This document shows, piece after piece, positions 1 to 7,986 of a stretch of 64,000 nucleotides of DNA. The stretch's first letter is position 1. The number at the start of each line of letters is the position of its first letter. The position numbers were made by a program, and so were the translations under genes. The notes beneath the pieces were generated by a model, which was given only the letters and a program-made list of their open reading frames with translations, was not told the origin of the DNA and did no database searches. Origin of the DNA: Streptomyces mirabilis (GTDB taxonomy: Bacteria > Actinomycetota > Actinomycetes > Streptomycetales > Streptomycetaceae); the NCBI RefSeq assembly GCF_018310535.1, contig NZ_CP074102.1:3534001-3598000 (forward strand). The letters are read 5' to 3'.

Positions 1-33
1 GCCGTGGTTCCGCCGTGCCGATGTCCTGCTCCG

Positions 34-582
34 TCATGAACTGCGGCGACGGCGCACGGCCAGCATCGTGCCCCCGCCCGCCGCGACCAGCCCCGCCGCG
101 GTGCCTCCCAGCGCCAGGGCCTTTTCACTGCCTGTCTCCGCGAGGTTCGGGCGGTGATGGGGGTTCCACGAAACGCCGGATTCGCTGCCTGGCCGACCGA
201 CCCTGCCCTGCACCTTGATGCGGACCGAAAGCGTCAGGCTGGGGTGGCGGGCGATCAGTTTGAACGTGTGGCGGCCCAGCACGGTGCGCCTGGGGATGGC
301 CACCGTGCCTCTGACGACTCCTCTCCTGTCCGCCCTGTACCTGCCCAGGTCGACTTCCTTCGAGAACAGCGCCGCGGTGACCAGCTGCCTGGCGGCGAAG
401 CCGGTGCCGCGGAAGGTCAGTGCACCTCCGGCGGGCAGCGTGGTGCGGCTGAGGGTGAGGCTCGGGGGCGGTGGCGGGTACTGCGCATGGGCGGTCTGCG
501 CCCCCACCAGCGGTGCCGCGACGAGCACGGCAGCAGATGCTGCCGATGCCAGAGCAACCCGCCATCTGGGCGGTGTCGTCAT
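34..582 (-). CDS. Secreted LAETG wall-anchored protein
   Basis: 182 aa. A signal peptide covers residues 1-33 (basic MTTPPRWR, hydrophobic stretch, AHA cleavage site). A proline run and an Ig-like beta domain (about 40-125) follow. A C-terminal sorting signal of LAETG (147-151), hydrophobic helix and RRRR tail matches the LAXTG form used by actinobacterial sortases. The start at 582 is chosen because a purine-rich GAGGAGAG lies about 9 nt upstream and a signal peptide begins there; a longer reading frame exists upstream but lacks these. It diverges from the BY-kinase gene, with an AT-rich intergenic region between. Exported and wall-anchored is inferred; the binding role of the Ig-like domain is unknown. 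Family members are often annotated as hypothetical surface proteins. Confidence 0.75.
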   Translation of the reverse strand: MTTPPRWRVALASAASAAVLVAAPLVGAQTAHAQYPPPPPSLTLSRTTLPAGGALTFRGTGFAARQLVTAALFSKEVDLGRYRADRRGVVRGTVAIPRRTVLGRHTFKLIARHPSLTLSVRIKVQGRVGRPGSESGVSWNPHHRPNLAETGSEKALALGGTAAGLVAAGGGTMLAVRRRRSS

Positions 583-879
583 CTTCTTCACTCTCCTCGA
601 CTTCAGTCCGGGCCAAGCCGCAGCGTCGGCCGTGAGCAGGATCTGGGTACCGACATCTAGATACATGGAATAAATGGGATATATAGGTACCGACTGGCGT
701 GACGCCCGCCAGAAGCCACCGGATGGTGGAGCACTCGCTTCCCAATGGCCCACGTTCGGCGTGCCGACACAGGGGTGGCTCCCCCGGTTGACGTGCGCGA
801 GTCCCTATCGTCGGCTGCGTACATAGGGAACAGAACATTCCATTTCGGGTGGTTCCCTCGGTCCCATGAGGGGTGCAGC
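583..879. other. Divergent AT-rich intergenic region
   Basis: This 297-bp region separates the LAETG gene (minus strand) from the BY-kinase gene (plus). Positions 655-685 are unusually AT-rich for this genome (TAGATACATGGAATAAATG, ATATATAG) and are bracketed by two direct copies of GGTACCGAC at 646-654 and 686-694. Promoters for both genes probably lie here. No coding sequence is supported. Confidence 0.5.
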
Positions 880-2334
880 TTGGATCTCCACGGATTCCTG
901 AAGGCTCTTGCCAGACGCTGGCCGACCGTCGTGGTCTGTCTCGTTCTCGCGACCGGGGCGGCGCTCGCCGCGACGAGCTTGAGCACACCCGTCTACGAGG
1001 CGAGGACCCAGCTCTTCGTCGCCACCCGCAACGGCGACGACACCGCCGAGATGAACCAGGGGCAGAGCTTCTCGCAGGCGCGCGTTCAGTCGTACGCCGC
1101 GATCGTGACCACCCGTCAGGTGACCCGGCCCGTGGTGAAGGAGCTGCGACTGCGCACCACTCCGGAGGAACTGGCGTCGCGGATCACCGCCGTCGCCCCG
1201 CTCAACACCGTGCTCATCGACATCACCGTCCGGGACACCGAGCCCGAGCGTGCGGCGCGCATCGCCAACGCCGTGGCGCAGCGGTTCAGCGCGGTCGTCG
1301 AGCGACTGGAGGCGCCCAAGCCCGCGCCCGGCTCGGAGCAGTCAGGAAAGAACCGCCGCACGGGCGACGGTGCCTCGCCCGTCTCCCTGGGCGTCACCCA
1401 GGAAGCCGTCGCCCCCACCGGTCCGGTCTCACCCCGCCCGCTGCTGAACCTGGCCGCAGGAGTGCTCGGCGGCCTGCTGCTCGGTGCCGGACTCGTCGCC
1501 CTGCGCGAGACCCTCGACACCACCCTCAAGACCAGTGAGGCGCTGGGCGAGTTCACCACGCTGCCGGGTCTCGGCACCATCCCGTACGACAGGAACGTCC
1601 CCAAACAACCGCTCGTCAGCGCCGACGGGCACTCCCACCGTGCCGAGGCCTTCCGCAAGCTGCGCACCAACCTGCAGTTCGCGCAGGTCGACGAGCCGCC
1701 CCGGATCATCGCGGTGACAAGTTCGATGCCTGGTGAGGGCAAGACCAACACCGCGGTGAACCTCGCCCTCTCGCTCGCCGAGGCAGGTCTCTCCACCTGC
1801 CTCGTGGACGGGGACCTGCGCCGACCGTGCGTGGCTTCGACCTTCGGTCTCGTCCAGGACGCCGGTCTGACCACCGTGCTCATCGGACAGGCCCGCATCG
1901 AGGACGTGATGCAGCAGGCCGGCGGCCGGCTCTCGGTTCTCGCCAGCGGCGCCGTACCGCCGAACCCCACGGAGCTGCTCGCCTCGGCGCGCATGGAAGA
2001 GGTACTGCGCGAACTGGCGGACACCTACGAGGTCGTGATCGTCGACACAGCGCCGCTGCTGCCGGTCGCCGACACCCTCGGACTCGCCTCCTTCACCCAG
2101 GGCGCGCTGCTCGTCGTCCGAGCCGCGAAGACCAGCCGGGAGCAGGTCCGCACCGCCGCGGAATCGCTGGACCGCGTGAATGTCCGCGTCCTCGGCACCG
2201 TTTTCAACATGGCTCCGGTGCCCCGGGGCGATCGCTACGGCACCTACGGGTCGTACGGCGAGCTGCCCGCTCCTCGTGTGTCGGACCCCCGGAGGGAGGC
2301 AGCCGCGGCGACACGTCTCGCGGGCGGGAAATGA
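880..2334 (+). CDS. Wzz-domain/BY-kinase (polysaccharide co-polymerase with tyrosine autokinase)
   Basis: 484 aa with a TTG start, preceded by GAGGGG about 6 nt upstream and giving MDLHGFLKALARRWP, a typical Wzz N-terminus. TM1 is at about 15-38, an extracytoplasmic Wzz domain reaches about 185, TM2 is at about 190-212, and a cytoplasmic P-loop kinase follows. Walker A PGEGKT is near residue 285, Walker A' LVDGDLRRP near 308 and Walker B VVIVDTAP near 388. A short tyrosine cluster, YGTYGSYG, sits near the C-terminus and would be the autophosphorylation site. Family role: control of chain length and export of exopolysaccharide. The stop overlaps the phosphatase start (ATGA), so the kinase and its phosphatase are translationally coupled. 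No polysaccharide glycosyltransferase or polymerase genes sit beside it. Confidence 0.85.
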   Translation: MDLHGFLKALARRWPTVVVCLVLATGAALAATSLSTPVYEARTQLFVATRNGDDTAEMNQGQSFSQARVQSYAAIVTTRQVTRPVVKELRLRTTPEELASRITAVAPLNTVLIDITVRDTEPERAARIANAVAQRFSAVVERLEAPKPAPGSEQSGKNRRTGDGASPVSLGVTQEAVAPTGPVSPRPLLNLAAGVLGGLLLGAGLVALRETLDTTLKTSEALGEFTTLPGLGTIPYDRNVPKQPLVSADGHSHRAEAFRKLRTNLQFAQVDEPPRIIAVTSSMPGEGKTNTAVNLALSLAEAGLSTCLVDGDLRRPCVASTFGLVQDAGLTTVLIGQARIEDVMQQAGGRLSVLASGAVPPNPTELLASARMEEVLRELADTYEVVIVDTAPLLPVADTLGLASFTQGALLVVRAAKTSREQVRTAAESLDRVNVRVLGTVFNMAPVPRGDRYGTYGSYGELPAPRVSDPRREAAAATRLAGGK

Positions 2335-2945
2335 CCCGGGTCCTGTTCGTCTGCACGGGCAACGTGCACCGCTCGGTGCTCGCCGAGCGGCTGCTGGCCG
2401 CGAGGCTTCCGCCCGGTTCGGCCCTGAGGCCGCAGAGCGCCGGAACGCAGGCGCGGCCCTGGTCCGGCATGGAGGCCTCCACCAGGGCGGTACTGGAGGA
2501 ACTGGGCGGTGACGGCTCCGGCTTCATCGCCCGCCCGCTCACCGCGCGACTCGTCGCGGGAGCGACGCTGGTCCTCGGGCTCGCACGCGAGCACCGGGAG
2601 GCGGCGGTGCGGCTCGCGCCGTCGGCGATGCGACGCTGCTTCACCCTGAAGGAGTTCGTGCGGCTCGCCGTGGGGGGAGCCGATGAAGTGCGGGGCGGGG
2701 AAAGCGCGGCGACCGCGCAGGGCGGCGTACCTGACGGAGAGGTCCCGCGGGTCGTGGACGGTTTCGACGCCGTGGTCGCGGCCACGGCCGGCCGTCGGGG
2801 TGCCACCGCCCCGGTCCCGCCGGCCGAGGACGACATCTCGGACCCGTGGGGGAGGCCCCACGCTGTCCTGTACGGATGCGCCCGCGAGATCGACGGGGCG
2901 GTGAGCACGCTCGCCCGGCTGCTGGCCGGCGGGGCGAGCGTCTGA
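2331..2945 (+). CDS. Low-molecular-weight protein tyrosine phosphatase
   Basis: 204 aa. The P-loop VCTGNVHRS at residues 7-15 fits C-X5-R-S, with the nucleophilic Cys at 8 and the Arg of the loop; the general-acid motif DPWG is near residue 168 in DDISDPWG. Its ATG overlaps the BY-kinase TGA, which supports dephosphorylation of the kinase's tyrosine cluster. It is longer than the usual 150-160 aa because of a linker (about 115-160) rich in Gly, Ala and Val before the DP motif. The residue before the catalytic Arg is His, where many family members have a second Cys that protects the nucleophile by disulfide formation. Confidence 0.82.
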   Translation: MTRVLFVCTGNVHRSVLAERLLAARLPPGSALRPQSAGTQARPWSGMEASTRAVLEELGGDGSGFIARPLTARLVAGATLVLGLAREHREAAVRLAPSAMRRCFTLKEFVRLAVGGADEVRGGESAATAQGGVPDGEVPRVVDGFDAVVAATAGRRGATAPVPPAEDDISDPWGRPHAVLYGCAREIDGAVSTLARLLAGGASV

Positions 2946-2993
2946 ACCGACGCATCCCTGGCCTGAGAGCACACGAACCTCTCCGGTCCGCGG

Positions 2994-4091
2994 TCACAGC
3001 CAGCCGTTGCGCTTGAACCCCCGGTGGATGACGAAGCACGCCGCGGCGATCACCGTGAGGGCCAGGGGGTAGCCGAAGCGCCAGTGGAGTTCGGGCATGT
3101 GGTCGAAGTTCATGCCGTAGACGCCGCACACCATCGTCGGTACGGCGACGATCGCGGCCCAGGCCGTGATCTTGCGCATGTCCTCGTTCTGGGCGACGGA
3201 GACCTGGGCGAGGTGGGCCTGGAGGATGGAGTCGAGGAGGCCGTCGAAGGCGGTGATCTGTTCGGTGACCCGGGACAGGTGGTCGGCGACATCACGGAAG
3301 TACGCCTGTATCTCGGGGGCGATGAGGCGCATCGGCTCGGTCGCCAGGATGTGGAGAGGGCGGCCGAGGGGGACCACCGCGCGTTTGAGTTCGAGGAGCT
3401 CGCGCTTGAGCTGGTACATGCGGCCGGCGTCGGCGCCCTTGGCACCACGGGGTGAGAAGACGGACGTCTCCACCTGGTCGATGTCGTCCTGGACGGCGTC
3501 CGTGACGGTCAGGTAGTCGTCCACGACGTGGTCGGCGATGGCGTGCAGCACCGCGGCCGGGCCCTTGGCCAGCTGCTCCGGCTCGGCCTCCAGGTCCTCT
3601 CGCAGGGGGCCGAGGGAGCCGTGCCGTCCGTGCCGCACGGTCACCACGAAGTCGCGGCCTGCGAAGACCATGATCTCGCCGGTGTTCACGACCTCGCTGG
3701 TGGCGGTCAGTTCGGCGTGTTCGACGTAGGAGACCGTCTTGAAGACGGCGAACAGGACGTCGCCGTACTGCTCGACCTTGGGGCGCTGGTGGGCGTGGAC
3801 CGCGTCCTCGACGGCGAGCGGGTGCAGGCCGAACAGTTCGGCGACCCGGGCGAACTCCGTCTCGGTCGGCTCGTGCAGCCCCAGCCAGACGAAGCCCTGG
3901 CCGCCGCGTTTGCGGACCCGGGCGACGGACTCCTCGACGCTGGGCGCGGCCTCCTGGCGGACGCCGTCGCGGTAGATCACGCAGTTGACGACGGCGGAGC
4001 CGAGCGGGGAGCGGGCGGGGTGACTCAGGTCCACCCGGCGTCCGCCGCGTGCCAGACGGGCGACTTTGCGCAGGTTGCCGACCATCGACAT
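2994..4091 (-). CDS. corA: CorA family Mg2+/Co2+ channel
   Basis: 365 aa. A large N-terminal cytoplasmic domain and long helix are followed by two C-terminal membrane segments. The signature YGMN, followed by FDHMPEL, lies between them, and a basic tail (HRGFKRNGWL) ends the protein. This is the standard CorA plan: a pentameric divalent-cation channel of the plasma membrane. The start at 4091 is preferred because GGAAGGAG lies 6 nt upstream; a frame extension of 17 codons upstream has no ribosome site. It is convergent with the phosphatase gene and divergent from the universal stress protein gene. Ion preference cannot be read from the sequence. Confidence 0.9.
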   Translation of the reverse strand: MSMVGNLRKVARLARGGRRVDLSHPARSPLGSAVVNCVIYRDGVRQEAAPSVEESVARVRKRGGQGFVWLGLHEPTETEFARVAELFGLHPLAVEDAVHAHQRPKVEQYGDVLFAVFKTVSYVEHAELTATSEVVNTGEIMVFAGRDFVVTVRHGRHGSLGPLREDLEAEPEQLAKGPAAVLHAIADHVVDDYLTVTDAVQDDIDQVETSVFSPRGAKGADAGRMYQLKRELLELKRAVVPLGRPLHILATEPMRLIAPEIQAYFRDVADHLSRVTEQITAFDGLLDSILQAHLAQVSVAQNEDMRKITAWAAIVAVPTMVCGVYGMNFDHMPELHWRFGYPLALTVIAAACFVIHRGFKRNGWL

Positions 4092-4330
4092 GCGGTGCTC
4101 CTTCCCCGGATTTCCCGGAACGGACGGCCAGTGTGCCAGCAAGGGGTAAGACCGACGTCAGAGCCCGGTTCGAGCGTGCGCCCCGCGCCCGGCCCCGCGG
4201 TGTCAGGGGGGCGTCAGGAATCACACCCGCGCCGTCAGACCCGCGCCAAGGCGTCGGTCCGCCGCCGTCCCGCGGCCCTTCGATGGCGGACGGGTACGTG
4301 TGTGGACCGACGTCGAGGAGTGCGCGAGCG

Positions 4331-4870
4331 ATGAGCGAGGAAGAGCGGGGACCGCGCGTGGTCGCCGGAGTGAGCGGTTCGCCGGGGAGCCTGGCGGCCC
4401 TGCGCCGGGCCGCCGCCGAGGCCCGGCGCGGCGGGGCGGAGCTGCTGGTCGTGATCGCCTGGGAGCCGCCCGGTGGTGACTTCGCCCACCGCAGTGCGCT
4501 CAGTCCGCTGCCGATGGCCATGCTCCGGCGGGACGCGGGCCGGCGGCTGCTCGCCGCGCTCGACACCGCCTTCGGCGACGCGGGGCCCGGGATCCCGTAC
4601 CGGGGTCTTGTCGTACGGGGCACACCGGGGCGGGCGCTGGTCGAGACCGCCGACCGGGCCGACGACCTGCTGGTGGTGGGCCCGGGGTGCCGAGGAAGGC
4701 TGCACCGGTCGCTGTTCCCGTCCGTCGCTCGGTACTGCCTCGCGCACGCCGTCTGCCCGGTGCTGACCCTGCCGCCCTCGCCCCTGTCCCGCGAGCTCGC
4801 CTCGGTGCACCGCCGTATCCGGCTGTGGCTGCCGCTCGACGCGCGGGAGCTGACCGAGGACAGGTCCTGA
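4331..4870 (+). CDS. Universal stress protein (UspA family)
   Basis: 179 aa, a single Usp domain. VVAGVSGSPGSLAALRRAAAEA (strand 1 and helix 1) opens it and LLVVIAWEPPGG follows. The expected nucleotide-binding stretch appears as LLVVGPGCRGRLHRSLFPSVARYCLAHAVCPVLTLPP, close to the ATP-binding G-2X-G-9X-G(S/T) pattern of Usp proteins, although the Ser/Thr positions are not perfect. GAGGAG lies about 10 nt before the ATG. It is convergent with the KimA-like gene. A cytoplasmic stress role is known for the family; what it senses here is unknown. Confidence 0.8.
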   Translation: MSEEERGPRVVAGVSGSPGSLAALRRAAAEARRGGAELLVVIAWEPPGGDFAHRSALSPLPMAMLRRDAGRRLLAALDTAFGDAGPGIPYRGLVVRGTPGRALVETADRADDLLVVGPGCRGRLHRSLFPSVARYCLAHAVCPVLTLPPSPLSRELASVHRRIRLWLPLDARELTEDRS

Positions 4871-4985
4871 GCGACCGAGGCTCCCACATCAGGGGCGCGT
4901 TCGGGTCCGGGGCAGCGCGTCAGGCCTCCGTCAGCGAGAAGCACGGTCCCCCTCTTCGGGATCAGGCTTCGGCCCGGCGGCCGGT

Positions 4986-6800
4986 TCAGAGGCTGAGCCG
5001 GTACGGCACCACGCAGACGACCACGTCCGTACGGGCCCGCAGCGCGGCGGCGAGGAGCAGACCGCGCTGGTTCTGGAGGATCTGATAGCGGCGGTGGAGG
5101 GGCTCCACCTCGGGGATGAGGACGGCGATCTGCCGTCCTCCCACCTCCGCCCTGCGGACGTAGTCGACGATCGGTTCCACGAGCGAGCGCTGCGGACTGT
5201 CGACGACGTCCAGGCGCACACCCGGGTTCCAGCGGTCCCAACTCTCCCTGAGGGCACGGACCTTGACCGGGTCGGCGTACACGGCGACCGCGACCACCTC
5301 GTGGCCGAGGGCGCGGGCGGCAGACAGCGCGTGCTGGGTGAGTCTGCTGACCTCGCCGACCGGCACGATGACGAGGGAGTCGCCGACGTGCACGGGCGGC
5401 GGGACCTCGCCGAGTCCGAGTTCCCGGCCGACGGTCGTGTAGTAGCGCTGGATGCGGTCGAACAGCAGCATCAGCAGCGGGATGGCGACGACCACCACCC
5501 AGGCCCCTTCCAGGAACTTGGTGGTGAGCAGGACGACGCCCGCCACGGCGGTCAGTACCGCGCCGACCCCGTTGAGGACCGCGCGCCGCAGCCAGCCGTG
5601 CGGACGCTGCCCGGCCCAGTGCCGTACGAGACCGGTCTGACTGATGGTGAAGCCGATGAACACGCCGATCGCGAAGAGCGGGATCATCCGGTGGGTGTCG
5701 GCGTTCACGGCGATCAGGAGAACGGCCGCGAGCAGGGCGAGGGTCACCACGCCCCAGCGGTACACCGGCCGTTCCGTGCGCAGCCCGAAGAAGTGCGGCA
5801 GCCGGTGGTCCTTGGCGAGCAGGCTCATCAGGACGGGCAGACCGCCGAAGCTGGTGTTCGCGGCGAAGGCGAGGGCCAGGGTGACGATGAGGTTGGTGGC
5901 GTAGTACGGCCATCCCGTCCCGTACGCGCCCGCCGTCAGCTGCGCGAGTACGGTCACGCCGCCGCGCGGGGCGACATGGTCACGGCGGATCAGCAGGGCC
6001 ATGCCGATGAGCATCAGTCCGAGCAGGGCGCCGAGCATCAACTCCGTGCGCTGGGCGCGTTTGACGCACGGCTCGCGGAACGAGGGCACGCCGTTGGCGA
6101 TGGCCTCGACTCCGGTGAGCGCGGAGCAGCCGGAGGAGAACGCCTTGAGGAGCAGCAGGACGCTCAACGCCTCGGTGACGTGGACCGGCTGGTCGGTGCC
6201 GACGACCGCCACGGGATGGCCTCGCACCAGGCCGAGCACGACGATGCCGAGGATGCTCACGATGAACAGCGCGGTGGGCAGCATCAGCACCCGCGCGCTC
6301 TCGGCCACACCGCGCAGGTTCACGGCCGTGAGCAGGGCGAGCCCGATCAGGCAGATCGCGAGCAGGTGCGAGCCGAGCACCGGGAACGCGGAGGCGAGGC
6401 TGGCCGCGCCCGCCGCCAGACTGACCGTCACGGTCAGCACGTAGTCCACGACCAGGCTGGCCGCCGCGAGCAGGCTGACGGTCGGTCCGAGATCCTTCTT
6501 CCCCACCGCGTACGCGCCGCCGCCGTCCGGATGCACGGCGATCACCTGTCCGTACGACACGACGAGCACCGCCAGCAGTCCGGCGATGACGAGCGTCACC
6601 GGCAGCGTGGCGGACAGCGCGCCCGTTCCGGCGGCGATCAGTACGAGCACGATCGCCTCGGGCCCGTACGCCACCGAGCTCAGCGCGTCCAGGGAGAGCG
6701 CGGCGAGCCCCTCGACGCTGGTCAGGCGGTACTTGTCGCCCTCCCCGTGCCGCAGCGGAACTCTCGGCCGCAGTTCGCGGCGGGCCAGGCCGTACGCCAT
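4986..6800 (-). CDS. APC-superfamily KimA-like K+ transporter
   Basis: 604 aa. About twelve membrane segments occupy residues 25-455 and a cytoplasmic C-terminal domain follows. Motifs recalled from Bacillus subtilis KimA (YdaO) are visible: DALSSVAYGPE, SYGQVIAVHPDGGGAY, LKAFSSGCSALTGVEAIANGVP, ANTSFGGLP and GVFIGFTISQTGLVRHW. The C-terminal domain (about 460-604, VVAVAVYADPVKVRALRESW) has the alternating strand-helix pattern of a Usp fold, and it ends in VVCVVPYRLSL as in KimA. KimA is a K+/H+ symporter inhibited by c-di-AMP; that activity is inferred here. An amino-acid permease is the alternative. The ATG is preceded by GAGG. It diverges from a wall-protein gene. Confidence 0.75.
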   Translation of the reverse strand: MAYGLARRELRPRVPLRHGEGDKYRLTSVEGLAALSLDALSSVAYGPEAIVLVLIAAGTGALSATLPVTLVIAGLLAVLVVSYGQVIAVHPDGGGAYAVGKKDLGPTVSLLAAASLVVDYVLTVTVSLAAGAASLASAFPVLGSHLLAICLIGLALLTAVNLRGVAESARVLMLPTALFIVSILGIVVLGLVRGHPVAVVGTDQPVHVTEALSVLLLLKAFSSGCSALTGVEAIANGVPSFREPCVKRAQRTELMLGALLGLMLIGMALLIRRDHVAPRGGVTVLAQLTAGAYGTGWPYYATNLIVTLALAFAANTSFGGLPVLMSLLAKDHRLPHFFGLRTERPVYRWGVVTLALLAAVLLIAVNADTHRMIPLFAIGVFIGFTISQTGLVRHWAGQRPHGWLRRAVLNGVGAVLTAVAGVVLLTTKFLEGAWVVVVAIPLLMLLFDRIQRYYTTVGRELGLGEVPPPVHVGDSLVIVPVGEVSRLTQHALSAARALGHEVVAVAVYADPVKVRALRESWDRWNPGVRLDVVDSPQRSLVEPIVDYVRRAEVGGRQIAVLIPEVEPLHRRYQILQNQRGLLLAAALRARTDVVVCVVPYRLSL

Positions 6801-6927
6801 GGGGGACCTCGCGGGGGTGGGGGTGTCTGAGGTCAGTGTGACCGGCGTGGTGCGGTGTGGAGGGGTAAGGACGCGCCAGGGCCGCGGCGGACCGAAGGTG
6901 CGGGGCGCGCAGTCGTGTTGCCGCCGA

Positions 6928-6942
6928 TCGGGTAGTACCCGA
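6928..6942. promoter_or_regulatory. Palindrome TCGGGTAGTACCCGA
   Basis: Perfect 7-bp arms around a single G, in the divergent spacer between the KimA-like gene and the LATTG surface-protein gene. The size and symmetry fit a dimeric repressor site, but no regulator is identified. Confidence 0.3.
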
Positions 6943-7131
6943 GGCGCGGTGCGGGCGGGGGCACGACCGCTCGTCCCTGGTGAAACAGCAGGTCAGTGGA
7001 GTCTGACGAGTCATCGGTTGGCCGAACGGGCCGGGTGGACACGGCCTCGGGGGTGCGCCAGGTGAGCGGCTCGAGTGGTGCGCGGAGCCCGGCGGATTGA
7101 CGGTGGATCACGTCGGGGTCGGGTTCTCACG

Positions 7132-7150
7132 AGCTGACGCAGTGTCAGCT
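7132..7150 (+). promoter_or_regulatory. Inverted repeat 28 bp upstream of LATTG gene
   Basis: AGCTGAC and GTCAGCT arms (7 bp, perfect) are separated by GCAGT and end 28 bp before the ATG at 7179. It could be an operator or a hairpin in the 5' leader just upstream of the ribosome site. Confidence 0.35.
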
Positions 7151-7178
7151 GCCTGGCTGCGACGGAAGGACTCCGAAG

Positions 7179-7847
7179 ATGCGATCTGCCCGCATGCTCC
7201 TCGCCACCGCGACGGCCACAGCCGCCCTCGCGATCGGCGCACCAGGCGCCCTCGCCGCCACGGCGGGTGACGGGGGCCACGATGACTCTTCCTACAGCAA
7301 GGAGCACGACAGGCCGAACGGGGGGGTGCACGCGGGTGGCGGAGCGCTGACCGCCGTGCGCGGCGACGACTCGAGCAGGGACGACTCCGGCTCCGACCGC
7401 GGCAAGAGCGACTCGGGCTCCGACCGTGGCAAGGGTGACTCGTCGGACTCCGAACACGGCAAGAAGGGCGGCTCCGACCACGGCAAGGGCGACGACTCCG
7501 GCTCCGAGCACCGCGGGCCCCGCGGCGGCATGCACACCGGCGGCGGCGCCCTCAGCGCCGTACGCAGCGACGACTGGAACAAGGACGACGAGAAGTTCGA
7601 CCCGGAGACCTACAAGGACAAGGGCGACAAGGGCGACAAGGGCGACAAGGGCAACGACGACTCGGGTTCCGGCCGTGGCAAGGACGACTCGGACTCGGAG
7701 CGCGACAAGCCCCGCGGCGGCATGCACACGGGTGGCGGTGCGCTCGCCACGACGGGTACGACGGCCGGTGGGCTGGCGGTCCTGGCCCTCGCCGGTGCGG
7801 GCGTCTACGTGGTGCGCCGCAAGCGTGCGGCGGACGGCCTGTCCTGA
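7179..7847 (+). CDS. Repetitive acidic LATTG surface protein
   Basis: 222 aa. A signal peptide (1-27, cleavage near GALA|A) precedes a low-complexity, highly charged region of Ser-Asp-Lys-Gly runs, including GDK repeats. Three imperfect repeats of PRGGMHTGGGAL type lie at about 46-61, 114-130 and 178-190, the first two followed by T/SAVRxDD and the last running straight into the sorting signal. That signal is LATTG (189-193), a hydrophobic helix and RRKRAADGLS. Wall anchoring by a sortase is inferred, and the sortase gene follows about 140 bp downstream. The ribosome site is GGAAGGA. Function beyond being a disordered wall protein is unknown. A hairpin separates it from the sortase gene. Confidence 0.75.
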   Translation: MRSARMLLATATATAALAIGAPGALAATAGDGGHDDSSYSKEHDRPNGGVHAGGGALTAVRGDDSSRDDSGSDRGKSDSGSDRGKGDSSDSEHGKKGGSDHGKGDDSGSEHRGPRGGMHTGGGALSAVRSDDWNKDDEKFDPETYKDKGDKGDKGDKGNDDSGSGRGKDDSDSERDKPRGGMHTGGGALATTGTTAGGLAVLALAGAGVYVVRRKRAADGLS

Positions 7848-7866
7848 TCCATGCCTGACGGCATAG

Positions 7867-7908
7867 CAGCCCGGGCCGCCTCCTGCGCACAGCGTGGCGG
7901 CCCGGCTG
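7867..7908 (+). terminator. Hairpin terminator after LATTG gene
   Basis: AGCCCGGGCCGCC pairs with GGCGGCCCGGCT with one bulged base around a 17-nt loop. It begins 19 bp past the LATTG stop codon and lies before the sortase gene, so the two genes may be transcribed separately or the sortase reached by read-through. Confidence 0.55.
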
Positions 7909-7986
7909 GTTGTCCCCGTGCCGCGCCGGCTCCGCCGCCTTAGTCCAGTGAGTTGTTCCGTACGTGTTTCAGTGAGGTGGTGCCCG

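Larger units (their letters stand above)
6801..7178. other. Intergenic region between KimA-like and LATTG genes
   Basis: This 378-bp divergent spacer has no supported gene. It contains two short perfect inverted repeats, at 6928-6942 and 7132-7150, that are listed separately as possible operators or RNA hairpins. The ribosome site GGAAGGA for the LATTG gene lies just before 7179. Confidence 0.45.

Noticed and set aside
3292..5913. 873-codon open frame on the minus strand across CorA, Usp and KimA-like genes
   Set aside because: It is antisense or out of frame to genes with clear motifs, is Arg/Pro-rich as expected of a GC-rich shadow frame, and has no recognisable domain.
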